A stretch of 64,000 bases of DNA from Nonomuraea fuscirosea (GCF_003001935.1 NZ_PVNG01000009.1:62001-126000); one strand, 5' to 3'. Positions 33,260-42,346 are shown, counted from the stretch's first letter. Translations and numbers: made by a program. The notes: generated by a model not told the origin, from the letters alone.

Positions 33260-34990
33260 ATGGGGACGAGAACCCGCATCGTGTGCGGCGTGGTGGCCGT
33301 CGGGCTCGGATTGACCGCCTGCAGCGCGGGAGCCGGCGGCGGCTCGCCGCAGGGCGGCGCGCAGGCCAAGGACACCGTGACCGTGGCCCTCCGCACGCCG
33401 AACTGGATCCTGCCGATCTCGGCCCCCGGCTTCACCCAGGGCGAGAACGACATCTTCGGTACGGCCCTGTACCGCAAGCTGTACAGCTACCAGCTCGACG
33501 GATCCAGCCCCGACAACGTCAACCCGGAGCGCTCGCTGGCCGAGCCGCCCGAGGTCAGCGACGGCGGGAAGACGCTGACCATCACGCTCAAGGACAACAC
33601 CTGGTCCGACGGCAAGCCGATCACCACGAAGGACGTCCAGTTCTGGTGGGACCTGGTGACCACGAACAAGGACAAGTGGGCCTCGTACAAGCCGGGCGGC
33701 TTCCCCGACAACATCGCCGCCTTCAAGGTCAAGGACGACAAGACCTTCTCCCTGACCACGAAGAAGGCGTACAACGCGGCCTGGTTCGTCGGCAACCAGC
33801 TCAACCGCATCGTGCCGCTGCCCCAGCACGCCTGGGACAAGGGCGGCGACGCCAAGAAGACCTTCGAGGAGCTGACCGCCGCCTCCAAGGACCCCAAGTC
33901 GTACGCGACGAACCCGCTGTGGAAGACGACCAGCGGGCCGTGGAAGCTGGAGAGCTACGTGCCCAGCGGCGAGGTGGTCCTGGCCAAGCAGGACGCCTAC
34001 TCGGGCCCCGACAAGCCGAAGCTGAACAAGATCGTGCTGCGGCCGTTCACCGGCGACGACGCCGAGTTCAACGTGCTGCGCGCCGGGCAGATCGACTACG
34101 GCTACATCCCGCCCGCGAACCTGTCGCAGCAGTCCTACCTGGAGTCGAAGGGCTACAAGACCTCACCCTGGTACGGATGGTCGATCACCTACCTGCAGCT
34201 CAACTTCAACAACCCCAAGACCGGGGTGCTGTTCAAGCAGCCGTACCTGCGCCAGGCGCTGCAGATGCTCATCGACCAGCCCACCATCAGCAAGGTCATC
34301 TGGTCCGGCATGGCCGCGCCCACCTGCGGCCCGGTGCCCGCCAAGCAGGGCGCGCCGGCCGGTCAGGGCTGCGCCTACCCGTTCGACCCGGCCAAGGCCA
34401 AGCAGCTGCTGGAGAGCCACGGCTGGACGGTGACCCCCGACGGGCAGACCTCCTGCGCCGACCCCGCCCTGTGCGGTGAGGGCATCGCCAAGGGCACCCC
34501 GCTCAGCTTCACCGTGACCAGCCAGTCGGGCTTCTCCGCCACCACCAAGATGTTCGCCGAGATCAAGTCGGCGATGGCGAAGGTCGGCGTGCAGCTCACC
34601 ATCAAGGAGGTGCCCGACTCCGTCGCGGTCACCCCGGCCTGCAAGCCCGACGAGTCCGCGTGCGACTGGGACATGTCGTTCTTCGGCTCCCAGGGCAGCT
34701 GGTACTACCCGGCCTTCGCCTCCGGCGAGCGCCTGTTCCAGACCGACGCCCCCGTCAACCTCGGCAGCTACAGCAACCCCGAGGCCGACAAGCTCATCGA
34801 CAAGGCCCAGTTCTCCGCCGACGCCGGAGCGCTGCAGGAGTACAACGACTTCCTGGCCAAGGACCTGCCGGTGCTCTGGATGCCGAACCCCGTCTACCAG
34901 ATCTCCTCGTACCGGTCCGAGCTGCAGGGCGTGGACCCGCAGGACCCGATGAACCTGATGTACTTCCAAGACTGGTCCTGGAAGAGCTGA
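33260..34990 (+). CDS. Oligopeptide-type ABC solute-binding lipoprotein (SBP family 5)
   Basis: The protein (576 residues) has a lipoprotein signal (lipobox LTAC, Cys about 21). The family-5 fold follows: LRTPNWILPISAPGFTQGEN, YRKLYSYQLDG, SLAEPPEVSDGGKTLTITLK with NTWSDGKPIT, and VQFWWD. This is the classic DppA/OppA signature W-S-D-G-x-P-x-T/x-D-V. ATG 33260 is preceded by GAGGAG. It is the first gene of a four-gene importer. Family-5 proteins carry peptides, but also oligosaccharides, and the ROK control hints at a glycosidic ligand. Confidence 0.92.
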   Translation: MGTRTRIVCGVVAVGLGLTACSAGAGGGSPQGGAQAKDTVTVALRTPNWILPISAPGFTQGENDIFGTALYRKLYSYQLDGSSPDNVNPERSLAEPPEVSDGGKTLTITLKDNTWSDGKPITTKDVQFWWDLVTTNKDKWASYKPGGFPDNIAAFKVKDDKTFSLTTKKAYNAAWFVGNQLNRIVPLPQHAWDKGGDAKKTFEELTAASKDPKSYATNPLWKTTSGPWKLESYVPSGEVVLAKQDAYSGPDKPKLNKIVLRPFTGDDAEFNVLRAGQIDYGYIPPANLSQQSYLESKGYKTSPWYGWSITYLQLNFNNPKTGVLFKQPYLRQALQMLIDQPTISKVIWSGMAAPTCGPVPAKQGAPAGQGCAYPFDPAKAKQLLESHGWTVTPDGQTSCADPALCGEGIAKGTPLSFTVTSQSGFSATTKMFAEIKSAMAKVGVQLTIKEVPDSVAVTPACKPDESACDWDMSFFGSQGSWYYPAFASGERLFQTDAPVNLGSYSNPEADKLIDKAQFSADAGALQEYNDFLAKDLPVLWMPNPVYQISSYRSELQGVDPQDPMNLMYFQDWSWKS

Positions 34991-34993
34991 CCT

Positions 34994-35953
34994 TTGACCC
35001 GCTACCTCCTCGCCCGTCTGGGCCAGGCCCTGGTCATCGTGATCCTGGTGACGCTGATCACGTTCGTGATCCTGCACCTCCTGCCCGGGGGCGCGGCCAG
35101 GGCCATCCTGGGCAAGGAGGCGACGCTCCAGCAGATCGCCTCCTTCAACCACGAGATGGGGTACGACCGGCCGCTGTGGGAACAGTACGCGCTGTACCTG
35201 CGGCGGCTGGTCGGCGGCGACCTCGGCTACTCCTTCCAGCTCAACCAGTCGGTGGCCGAGGCGATCAACCAGCGCCTGCCCAAGACCATGCTGCTCTCGC
35301 TCGGCTCGACGCTGATCGCGGTCGTGGTGGCCGTCCCGCTGGGCGTCATCCAGGCCGTACGGCGTAACCGCTGGCCCGACTACACGATCAACGGGCTGTC
35401 GCTGCTGGCGTACGCCACGCCGATCTTCTTCATGGGTCTCATGATGATCATTCTGTTCTCCCAGGTGTGGCCGGTGCTGCCGCCCGAGGCCCCGCAGGGC
35501 TTCACGATGGCGGAGGTGCTGGCCGAGCCCGCCGGGCTCGTGCTGCCCACGCTCACGCTGGCGATCCTCACCGTCGCGGTCTACTCCCGCTACATCCGCT
35601 CGTCCATGGTCGACAACCTGAACGAGAACTACGTCCGCACGGCCCGCAGCAAGGGCCTGGCGGAGAGCCGCGTCATCGTCGGGCACACCCTGCGCAACGG
35701 CCTGTTCCCCGTCATCACCCTGCTGGGCATGTACCTGCCCGCGCTGTTCAGCGGCGCCCTCGTCGTCGAGCGGCTGTTCAACTACCCGGGCATGGGGCTG
35801 CTGTTCTGGCAGGCGGCGCTCAAGCGGGACTATCCGATCCTGCTCGGCGTCACCCTGCTCATCTCGGTGGCGACCGTGGCCGGCGCGCTGGTCGCCGACG
35901 TGCTCTACGCCGCGGTCGATCCGCGCGTACGGCTGAAGGCGGCCCGCTCATGA
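34994..35953 (+). CDS. Opp/Dpp-type ABC permease 1
   Basis: This 319-residue permease starts with TTG 34994, three bases after the lipoprotein stop. It shows the DppB pattern: N-terminal helix ARLGQALVIVILVTLITFVI, LPGGAARAILGKEA, GDLGYSFQLNQSVAEAIN, and the coupling loop NENYVRTARSKGLAESRVI with ATP-binding contact EAA-like motif. About six membrane segments. It overlaps permease 2 by ATGA. Confidence 0.92.
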   Translation: MTRYLLARLGQALVIVILVTLITFVILHLLPGGAARAILGKEATLQQIASFNHEMGYDRPLWEQYALYLRRLVGGDLGYSFQLNQSVAEAINQRLPKTMLLSLGSTLIAVVVAVPLGVIQAVRRNRWPDYTINGLSLLAYATPIFFMGLMMIILFSQVWPVLPPEAPQGFTMAEVLAEPAGLVLPTLTLAILTVAVYSRYIRSSMVDNLNENYVRTARSKGLAESRVIVGHTLRNGLFPVITLLGMYLPALFSGALVVERLFNYPGMGLLFWQAALKRDYPILLGVTLLISVATVAGALVADVLYAAVDPRVRLKAARS

Positions 35954-36828
35954 CCACCCAGGAAGAGGCGGAGCCCGTCCGCGGGATGTGGCGGCAGGGG
36001 CTGGAGGTCTTCAGCGAGAACCGGCTCGCCCTGGCCGGCGTGGGCCTGTTCGTCCTGCTGGCCGGCTTCAGCTTCCTCGGGCCGCTGTTCTACCAGACCG
36101 ACCAGGTGCACACCGACCTGACCAAGGTCTTCCTGACCCCCGGCACGGACGGGCACCCGCTCGGCGCCGACGGCGTGGGCTACGACCAGCTCGGGCGGAT
36201 GATGCTCGGCGGCCAGACCTCCATCGTCGTCGGGCTGGCCGCCGGCCTGCTGGCCACGGTCGTGGGGACCGTCTGGGGCGCCATCGCCGGGTTCGCCGGC
36301 GGCTGGGTCGACGCCGTCATGATGCGGGTGGTCGACGCGATGATGTCGATCCCCGCGCTGTTCCTGTTCATGCTCATGGCCTCGATCGTCACGCCGACCG
36401 TGCCGATGCTCATCGTCATCATCGGCGCCTTCGCCTGGCTCGGTCCGGCCCGGCTGGTCCGCGGCGAGGCGCTCTCGCTGCGCACCCGCGAGTACGTGAT
36501 GGCGATGCGCGGCATGGGCGGCACCGGCGGGCGCGCGGTGCGCAGGCACATCATCCCGAACGCCATCGGCACGGTGATCGTCAACGCGACGTTCCAGGTC
36601 GCCGACGCGATCCTGTACGTCGCCTACCTGTCGTTCCTCGGCCTGGGGGTGCCGCCGCCCGCGGCCAACTGGGGCGGCATGCTGTCCGACGGCCTGTCGG
36701 ACACCTTCAGCGGCCACTGGTGGCTGCTGTACCCGCCGGGAATCGCCATCATCCTCATCGTCCTCGCCTTCAACTTCATCGGCGACGGGCTGAGGGATGT
36801 CTTCGAGGTCCGCCTCCGGCGGCGTTAG
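35950..36828 (+). CDS. Opp/Dpp-type ABC permease 2
   Basis: The 292-residue protein has the DppC pattern: one helix near residue 26-45, an extracellular loop ending HPLGADGVGYDQLGRMMLGG, then the five-helix domain with coupling loop REYVMAMRGMGGTGGRAVRR and HIIPNAIGTVIVNATFQVA, typical EAA motif. ATG overlaps the preceding stop. Together with permease 1 it forms the translocation path. Confidence 0.92.
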   Translation: MTTQEEAEPVRGMWRQGLEVFSENRLALAGVGLFVLLAGFSFLGPLFYQTDQVHTDLTKVFLTPGTDGHPLGADGVGYDQLGRMMLGGQTSIVVGLAAGLLATVVGTVWGAIAGFAGGWVDAVMMRVVDAMMSIPALFLFMLMASIVTPTVPMLIVIIGAFAWLGPARLVRGEALSLRTREYVMAMRGMGGTGGRAVRRHIIPNAIGTVIVNATFQVADAILYVAYLSFLGLGVPPPAANWGGMLSDGLSDTFSGHWWLLYPPGIAIILIVLAFNFIGDGLRDVFEVRLRRR

Positions 36829-36843
36829 CAGGAGGAATCGTCC

Positions 36844-38847
36844 ATGGAGGTACCTACCCAGCCGCTGCTGCGGCTGCGCGACCTCAGCACCGACATCGCG
36901 CTGCGGCGCGGCGCCGTGCAGGCGCTCGACCACGTCAACCTCGAGGTACGGCAGGGCGAGACGCTCGGCATCGTGGGCGAGTCGGGCAGCGGCAAGACCA
37001 TGACCGTACTGTCGATCATGGGTCTGCTGCCGACCGGCGGCCGCGTCGTCGGCGGGGAGATCCTCTTCGACGGCCGCGACCTGCGCGGCCTGGAGGCCCA
37101 GGAGCTGCGCCGGGTCCGCGGCGTCGAGATGGGCATGGTCTTCCAGGACCCGCTCACCTCGCTGAACCCCACCATGCGCATCGGCGCCCAGGTCGCCGAG
37201 CCGCTCCGGGTCCACCAGGGCGTCGGCAAGGCGGAGGCGCGGGAGCGGGCGATCGAGATCCTGCGCCGGGTCGGCATGCCCAGGCCCGACAAGATCGTCG
37301 ACGACTACCCGCACCAGCTGTCCGGTGGCATGCGCCAGCGCGTGGTCATCGCCATGGCGCTCATCCGCTCGCCGCGGCTGCTCATCGCCGACGAGCCCAC
37401 CACGGCCCTGGACGTCACCACCCAGCGCCAGATCCTCGAACTCATCGACGACCTGCGCGAAGAGTTCAAGATGGCGGTCATCCTGGTCACCCACGACCTC
37501 GGCGTGATCGCCGGCCGCGCTGACCGGGTCGCCGTCATGTACGCCGGCCGCGTCGTCGAGACCGCCACGACCGCCGAGCTGTTCCGCGCGCCGCGCCACC
37601 GCTACACCGAGGCGCTCATGCGCGCCCTGCCCGAGTCCGCCGAGAGCGGCCGGCTGTACAGCATCCCCGGCCTGCCGCCGGACCTGTCGCGGCCCCTGAC
37701 CGGCTGCCGCTTCGCGCCCCGCTGCGGCTTCGCCACCGACGAATGCCGCACCACCGACGTCACCCTCACCGGGGACGCGCACGCGTTCGCCTGCCTGCAC
37801 CCCGTCACCGACCGCGCCACGATCGCGCCGTCCGCCGCACGGGAGCCGAGCGCGTCCGGCGCCGCCAAGCCGATCCTCACCGTGCGCGACCTGGTCAAGG
37901 AGTACGACGCCGGCGGCGCGGGCCTGCGCAGGACCGCCGCCAGGGTCAGCGCCGTCGCGGGCGTGTCCTTCGAGGTCAAGGCGGGGGAGACGCTCGGCAT
38001 CGTGGGCGAGTCCGGCTGCGGCAAGTCCACCGTCGGCCGCCTCGTCGCGGGTCTCGAACCGCCCACCAGCGGTGAGATCGTGGTGGACGGCGCCGACGTC
38101 ACGACCCTCGACCGGGCCGCCCGCCACCGCATGCACCGGCAGGTGCAGCTCATGTTCCAGGACAGCTACGCGGCGATGAACCCGCGCATGCGGATCGACT
38201 CCATCCTCACCGAGCCGCTGGAGATCCAGCGGGTCGGCGACTCCGGCGCGCGCCGCGCCCGGGTGAGCGAGCTGCTCGACCAGGTGGGGCTGCCGCGGCG
38301 GGCGCTGGAGCGCTACCCGCACGAGTTCTCCGGCGGGCAGTTGCAGCGCATCGGGCTGGCCAGGTCGCTGGCGTTGCGGCCGCGGCTGATCGTGGCCGAC
38401 GAGCCGGTCAGCGCCCTGGACGTGTCCGTCCAGGCCCAGGTGCTCAACCTCATGCGCGACCTGCAGCGCGACCTCGGCCTGTCGTACGTGTTCATCAGCC
38501 ACGACCTGTCCGTGGTCGACTACATGGCCGACCGCATCGGCGTGATGTACCTCGGCAAGCTCGTCGAAGTGGGGCCCGCCCACCAGGTGGTCCGCGCCGC
38601 GCGGCACCCGTACACGCAGGCGCTGCTCGACGCCGTCCCCACGCCCGACCCCGGCCGCACCGCCGACGCGGGCTCGGCCATCCGGGGGGAGCTGCCGAGC
38701 GCGGTCAACCCGCCGACCGGGTGCCGCTTCCGTACGCGCTGCCCCCTGGCGCAGGACGTCTGCGCCACCGAGCCGCCGCTCGCGGGCGGGACGCACCAGG
38801 TCGCCTGCCACTTCCCGCTCCGCCAGGAGGCGGCGGCGGGCGCCTGA
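36844..38847 (+). CDS. Fused Opp/Dpp-type ABC ATPases (DppD-DppF)
   Basis: The protein (667 residues) is two oligopeptide-transport ATPases fused in one chain. Domain 1: Walker A GESGSGKT (about 47-54), signature LSGGMRQRV, Walker B LLIADEPTTALD. Domain 2, from about 345: Walker A GESGCGKST, signature FSGGQLQRI, Walker B LIVADEPVSALD. Each domain ends in the oligopeptide transporter C-terminal cysteine-rich motif GCRFAPRCGFATDEC and GCRFRTRCPLAQDVC, which marks Opp/Dpp ATPases. ATG 36844 has AGGAGG eight bases before it. Fusion of D and F is known in actinobacteria. Confidence 0.93.
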   Translation: MEVPTQPLLRLRDLSTDIALRRGAVQALDHVNLEVRQGETLGIVGESGSGKTMTVLSIMGLLPTGGRVVGGEILFDGRDLRGLEAQELRRVRGVEMGMVFQDPLTSLNPTMRIGAQVAEPLRVHQGVGKAEARERAIEILRRVGMPRPDKIVDDYPHQLSGGMRQRVVIAMALIRSPRLLIADEPTTALDVTTQRQILELIDDLREEFKMAVILVTHDLGVIAGRADRVAVMYAGRVVETATTAELFRAPRHRYTEALMRALPESAESGRLYSIPGLPPDLSRPLTGCRFAPRCGFATDECRTTDVTLTGDAHAFACLHPVTDRATIAPSAAREPSASGAAKPILTVRDLVKEYDAGGAGLRRTAARVSAVAGVSFEVKAGETLGIVGESGCGKSTVGRLVAGLEPPTSGEIVVDGADVTTLDRAARHRMHRQVQLMFQDSYAAMNPRMRIDSILTEPLEIQRVGDSGARRARVSELLDQVGLPRRALERYPHEFSGGQLQRIGLARSLALRPRLIVADEPVSALDVSVQAQVLNLMRDLQRDLGLSYVFISHDLSVVDYMADRIGVMYLGKLVEVGPAHQVVRAARHPYTQALLDAVPTPDPGRTADAGSAIRGELPSAVNPPTGCRFRTRCPLAQDVCATEPPLAGGTHQVACHFPLRQEAAAGA

Positions 38848-38893
38848 CCGTCCGGTGTCACCGCTGCCTGGGCTGTATGGGCAGAATCGAGGC

Positions 38894-39748
38894 GTGGAAC
38901 GTCACGAGTTCGGTGCCGCGGTGCGCCAGTTGCGGGAGGCTACGCCGCCCGAGACTGTCGGGTTGCCGGTCGGCCGCCGGCGGGTGCGCGGGTTGCGGCG
39001 GGAAGAGCTCGGCGAGCTCGCGGGGATGTCCGCGGACTACGTACGCCGGCTGGAGCAGGGGCGCAGCCATCCGTCGGCCGGGGTGGTGAACGCCATCGCC
39101 CGGGCGTTGCGGGTCGCACGGGCGGACTACGAGCGGCTCTGCGCGCTGGCCGGGTACGCCGCCGTGGACGGACAGGTGCCGAACGAGGTCGGTCCTGGGG
39201 CGATGCGGCTGCTGGAACGGTTCACGGACACGCCGATGTTCGTCTCCGACGCGGCGATGAATCTCGTCGCCGTGAACAGCGCGTTCCTGGCTCTGGGGCA
39301 TTGGGATCTGACCGGGGATCCGTGGGAGTGGAACATCGCCTGGCGTACGTTCTGCGACCCGTTCGACGGCTTCAAGCAGTCCGCGGCCGACGCGACCGAT
39401 CATCAGGCGGTCCTGGTCGCCCGCCTGATGAGCGCGCTGCTGCGTTACCCCGCTGACGCGTCCCTCGCTGCGCTGGTGGACGAGATGCGCACCCGGAGCC
39501 GCCTGTTCGACACGCTGTGGCGTACGCCGCGACCGGTGGCGGCCTACGAGAGCAGTGCCGCGTTCGTGCATCCGGACGGCGGCTCCGTCACGCTCGTCGG
39601 CAGCCTGCTCGCCATCCCGGGCGACGATCTGTCGGCGCTGATGCTCACCGCGGCGCCGGGCTCGGCCGACGCGGCGCGTCTGGCCGAGATCGTCGGCGTC
39701 GATGCGGACCCGGCCATCATCAAGGTGGGCCGGCCTGGCCCAGGCTAA
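38894..39748 (+). CDS. XRE-family regulator with MmyB-like ligand domain
   Basis: This 284-residue protein starts with GTG 38894 and has an HTH_31/XRE domain (VRGLRREELGELAGMSADYV, RRLEQGRSHPSAGVVNAIAR) followed by an MmyB-like PAS-type sensor domain (FVSDAAMNLVAVNSAFLALG, then NIAWRTFCDPFDGFKQSAAD). MmyB-like regulators bind fatty-acid-like or small hydrophobic ligands and normally control a neighbouring oxidoreductase. Here the quinone-oxidoreductase-like gene follows 65 bases downstream on the same strand. Confidence 0.88.
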   Translation: MERHEFGAAVRQLREATPPETVGLPVGRRRVRGLRREELGELAGMSADYVRRLEQGRSHPSAGVVNAIARALRVARADYERLCALAGYAAVDGQVPNEVGPGAMRLLERFTDTPMFVSDAAMNLVAVNSAFLALGHWDLTGDPWEWNIAWRTFCDPFDGFKQSAADATDHQAVLVARLMSALLRYPADASLAALVDEMRTRSRLFDTLWRTPRPVAAYESSAAFVHPDGGSVTLVGSLLAIPGDDLSALMLTAAPGSADAARLAEIVGVDADPAIIKVGRPGPG

Positions 39749-39813
39749 CCGCGCCGGAGCCTGCGAGGTTGAGTGACGTCGCACTTGGCGGCACTCACCG
39801 AGGCAGGTTTTCC

Positions 39814-40758
39814 ATGAAGGCAGTGCGTTTTCACGAGTTCGGCGGTCCCGAGGTCCTGCGTCACGAGGACGTGCCGCAGCCCACCCCCAGAGCCGGTCAG
39901 GTCCGGATCCGCGTCGCCGCGACGTCGTTCAACGGCGTCGACGGCAACATCCGCGCGGGCTACATGCGCGGCCCGATCCCGGTCGAGCTTCCGCACACTC
40001 CCGGCATCGACGTCGCCGGCACGGTCGACGCGCTCGGTGCCGGCGTGGCCGGTGTCGCGGTCGGCGACCGGGTCATCGGCCTGCTGCCGATGACGGCACC
40101 CGGGGCGGCCGCGGAGTACGTGCTCGCGCCGGCGGATATCCTGACGGCGGCGCCCAGGAACATCCCGCTGGCCGACTCGGCGGCGCTGCCGCTGGTGGGC
40201 CTGACCGCGTGGCAGGCGCTGTTCGACCACGGCAAGCTGACCGCCGGTCAGCGGGTGCTGATCAACGGCGCCGGCGGAGCGGTCGGCGGGTACGCGGTGC
40301 AGCTGGCCAAGGAGGTCCGTGCCCACGTGATCGCCACGGCGAGCCCGCGTAGCGCCGCGCGGGTCAAGGGCGCCGGCGCCGACGAGGTGATCGACCACAC
40401 CACCACCGACGTGACCGCGGCGGTGACCGAGCCGGTCGACCTCGTGCTCAACCTCGCGCCGGTCGCCCCGGAACGGCTGGCCGCGCTGGTCACGCTGATC
40501 CGGAACGGCGGCGCCCTGGTCAACACCACCGTCTGGATGCCCGCCCCTTCCGACGAGGAGCGCGGAGTGCGTGGCATCGACGTGTACGTCCGTGGCGACG
40601 CCGACCAGCTCGCCGACCTGGCCGCCCGGGTCGGCACCGGCGAGTTGCGGGTCGACGTCGCCCAGCGGGTCGCGCTGGCCGACCTGCCCGCACTCCACGC
40701 CAAGGCCGGCGCCGGTGAGCTGCCGGGCAAGACCGTCGTCCTCGCGCCCACCGCCTGA
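39814..40758 (+). CDS. NADPH:quinone-oxidoreductase-like MDR enzyme
   Basis: The enzyme (314 residues) is a zinc-free medium-chain reductase: N-terminal MKAVRFHEFGGPEVLRHEDV, then GIDVAGTVDALGAGVAGVAV and a Rossmann motif in GQRVLINGAGGAVGGYAVQL (A-G-G-A-V-G) at about 148-160, then DLVLNLAP. Zinc-ligand cysteines of the structural lobe are missing, as in quinone reductases. It reduces an enone or quinone with NADPH, by family. It is probably controlled by the MmyB-type regulator just upstream. Confidence 0.9.
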   Translation: MKAVRFHEFGGPEVLRHEDVPQPTPRAGQVRIRVAATSFNGVDGNIRAGYMRGPIPVELPHTPGIDVAGTVDALGAGVAGVAVGDRVIGLLPMTAPGAAAEYVLAPADILTAAPRNIPLADSAALPLVGLTAWQALFDHGKLTAGQRVLINGAGGAVGGYAVQLAKEVRAHVIATASPRSAARVKGAGADEVIDHTTTDVTAAVTEPVDLVLNLAPVAPERLAALVTLIRNGGALVNTTVWMPAPSDEERGVRGIDVYVRGDADQLADLAARVGTGELRVDVAQRVALADLPALHAKAGAGELPGKTVVLAPTA

Positions 40759-40780
40759 CCCGTTCGAAGAAGAAGCAGTC

Positions 40781-40935
40781 ATGTCCTTGTCCCTGGATCC
40801 CGAGATCGCCGAGGTGCTGGCCCCGATGGCCGAGGCGATGGCCGCGGCCGCACCACCGTAAGTGGGCGACATCGAGGGGCGTCGTGCCCTGTGGGAACCG
40901 ATCATCGGTGCCGCGAGCGCCGCCCAGCCCGATCG
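40781..40935 (+). pseudogene. Alpha/beta-hydrolase gene, only the first 50 codons
   Basis: ATG 40781 opens SLSLDPEIAEVLAPMAEAMA, an N-terminus typical of hydrolase-fold-3 esterases. After 26 codons an in-frame TAA (40859-40861) interrupts it; the same frame continues with VGDIEGRRALWEPIIGAAS and then breaks off at about 40,935. The catalytic domain (about 250 residues) is absent. It follows the reductase by 22 bases and was probably its operon partner. Confidence 0.7.
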
Positions 40936-40962
40936 AACCGCACACCTTAGGAGACGATCACG

Positions 40963-41463
40963 ATGATTCCCGCCGACGACCCCGCCCGCTCGCTGACCGT
41001 GGCGAACCCCGACGACCCCGCCACGACCTACATCTCCCTGGTGGGCAACACCTACGCGATCCTGATCACCGGCGAGCAGACCGGGGGCGCGTACTGCCTG
41101 ATCGACATGCGCGTGCCCGACGGCGGCGGCCCGCCGCCGCACCGGCACGACTTCGAGGAGATGTTCACGATCCTCGAGGGCGAGATCGAGTTCACTTTCC
41201 GCGGCGAGCGGCACACCGTGGGGGCCGGCTCCACCGTCAACATCCCGGCCAACGCGCCGCACCACTTCCGCAACGTGTCGGGCGCGCCGGCCCGGATGCT
41301 CTGCATGTGCACGCCGGCCGGGCAGGACGAGTACTTCACCCGCATCGGCGACGCCGTGGCGAGCATGGACGCGCCCCCGCCCCAGCTGTCACCGGACGAC
41401 CTCGCGGAGCGCCGCCGCCGCGCGGCGGAACTGGCTCCGGCCTACCGCAGCGAATTCCTGTGA
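40963..41463 (+). CDS. Cupin-domain protein
   Basis: The 166-residue protein carries a single cupin barrel: motif 1 PPPHRHDFEEMFTILEGEIE (H, H, E) and motif 2 GSTVNIPANAPHHFRNVSG (H). The metal site is complete. The C-terminal 40 residues are helical (DDLAERRRRAAELAPAYR), as in small actinomycete cupins of unknown substrate that stand beside reductases. ATG 40963 follows TAGGAGACGATCACG. It ends 45 bases before a convergent GntR gene, with a hairpin in between. Confidence 0.85.
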   Translation: MIPADDPARSLTVANPDDPATTYISLVGNTYAILITGEQTGGAYCLIDMRVPDGGGPPPHRHDFEEMFTILEGEIEFTFRGERHTVGAGSTVNIPANAPHHFRNVSGAPARMLCMCTPAGQDEYFTRIGDAVASMDAPPPQLSPDDLAERRRRAAELAPAYRSEFL

Positions 41464-41467
41464 CCCC

Positions 41468-41494
41468 CGCGCCCGGCGCCACGAGCCGGGCGCG
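41468..41494. terminator. Bidirectional hairpin terminator
   Basis: CGCGCCCGGC and GCCGGGCGCG form a perfect 10-bp stem with a 7-base loop (GCCACGA) in the 44 bases between the convergent cupin and GntR genes. No U-run follows, as is common in high-GC genomes. Confidence 0.72.
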
Positions 41495-41507
41495 ATCACT
41501 CGCTCTC

Positions 41508-42269
41508 TCAGTCGGTGATGGAGGCGCGGAAGCGATAGCGGTCCCCCCGGTACACCTGGATCGTCAGTTCGAGCGGCCGGCCGTCCTGGTTGAAGGTGAG
41601 CTGCTCGGCGACCAGCACCGGGGTGCCGTCGTCGATCTCCAGCAGGTCGCGCTCATGGGCCTGGGGCTGCCGTGCCTCCACGGAGTAGTCCGCGACCCGG
41701 GGGAACTGCGCCGGGTCGGCGCCGCGCAGGGTCGCGTACAAGGACGCGGCGGTGAAGTCGGTATCGGCCAGCGCGGGACAGAGCGCCAGCGGCACCCGGT
41801 TGTGCTCCAGCACGACGACGAGGCCGTCCAGATAGCGCAGGCGGCGCATCTCGAACAGCGCGGCGCCGGGGCCGATCCGCAGGGTCTCGGCCTCCTTCAC
41901 GGTCGCCGGCCTGGCGCCCGACTCCAGCACCCGGCTGCGGGTCGGCAGGCCGTGCTTCAGGGCGTAGTCGGCGAAGCCCTCGACGGTGTGGCCGCCGGTG
42001 GGGGTGGGGGCCTGCTCCTCTGCCCCGGTGACGAACCACCCGCGGGCGGCGGCGGGCTCCAGCAGACCCCGGCTCGCCAGCTCGGCCAGTGCGGCGCGCA
42101 GCGTGTCCCGCGACACCGCGTAGCGCGTGGCCAGGCTCCGCTCGGAGGGCAGCCGGTCTCCCGGCTTGGCGCCACCAGCGGTGATGTCGCTCCAGAGCTG
42201 GGACGCGATCCGCACATAGCGCGGCAGGGCGTCGTCACTGAGCAGACCTTGCGGAAAAGAGGGAGGCAT
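41508..42269 (-). CDS. GntR family regulator, HutC/UTRA type
   Basis: The protein (253 residues) has an N-terminal wHTH (PRYVRIASQLWSDITAGGAK, then LPSERSLATRYAVSRDTLRA) and a C-terminal UTRA domain (ALFEMRRLRYLDGLVVVLEH, then VLVAEQLTFNQDGRPLELTI). UTRA repressors such as NagR and DasR sense phosphorylated amino sugars. It is divergent from the SIS/kinase/DMT operon, which it most likely represses and which contains just such enzymes. ATG 42269 lies inside a direct repeat (see the promoter entry) and has no ribosome site; an in-frame ATG at 42296 is also possible. Confidence 0.88.
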   Translation of the reverse strand: MPPSFPQGLLSDDALPRYVRIASQLWSDITAGGAKPGDRLPSERSLATRYAVSRDTLRAALAELASRGLLEPAAARGWFVTGAEEQAPTPTGGHTVEGFADYALKHGLPTRSRVLESGARPATVKEAETLRIGPGAALFEMRRLRYLDGLVVVLEHNRVPLALCPALADTDFTAASLYATLRGADPAQFPRVADYSVEARQPQAHERDLLEIDDGTPVLVAEQLTFNQDGRPLELTIQVYRGDRYRFRASITD

Positions 42270-42346
42270 ACCAGAAGCATACCAGTTGACGACCATTGAC
42301 GGCCATAATCCGGGCCAGTAATATTCCAGTTAGTGGTCAGCTGGAA
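42266..42346 (+). promoter_or_regulatory. Promoter and operators of the amino-sugar operon
   Basis: TTGACG (42296-42301), 17 bases and TAATAT (42319-42324) form the promoter for the SIS operon; the transcript would begin about 42,331. Across the start lies TTCCAG (42324-42329) with CTGGAA (42341-42346), an inverted repeat spaced 11 bases. The motif GCATACCAG occurs twice in direct order (42266-42274 and 42277-42285), over the GntR start. Both are candidate GntR sites. Confidence 0.75.

Noticed and set aside
35905..38811. Very long antisense frame opposite the Opp permease and ATPase genes
   Set aside because: Composition is that of a high-GC shadow frame (His/Asp/Arg/Gly/Val rich, no folds), while the plus strand encodes clear ABC proteins.
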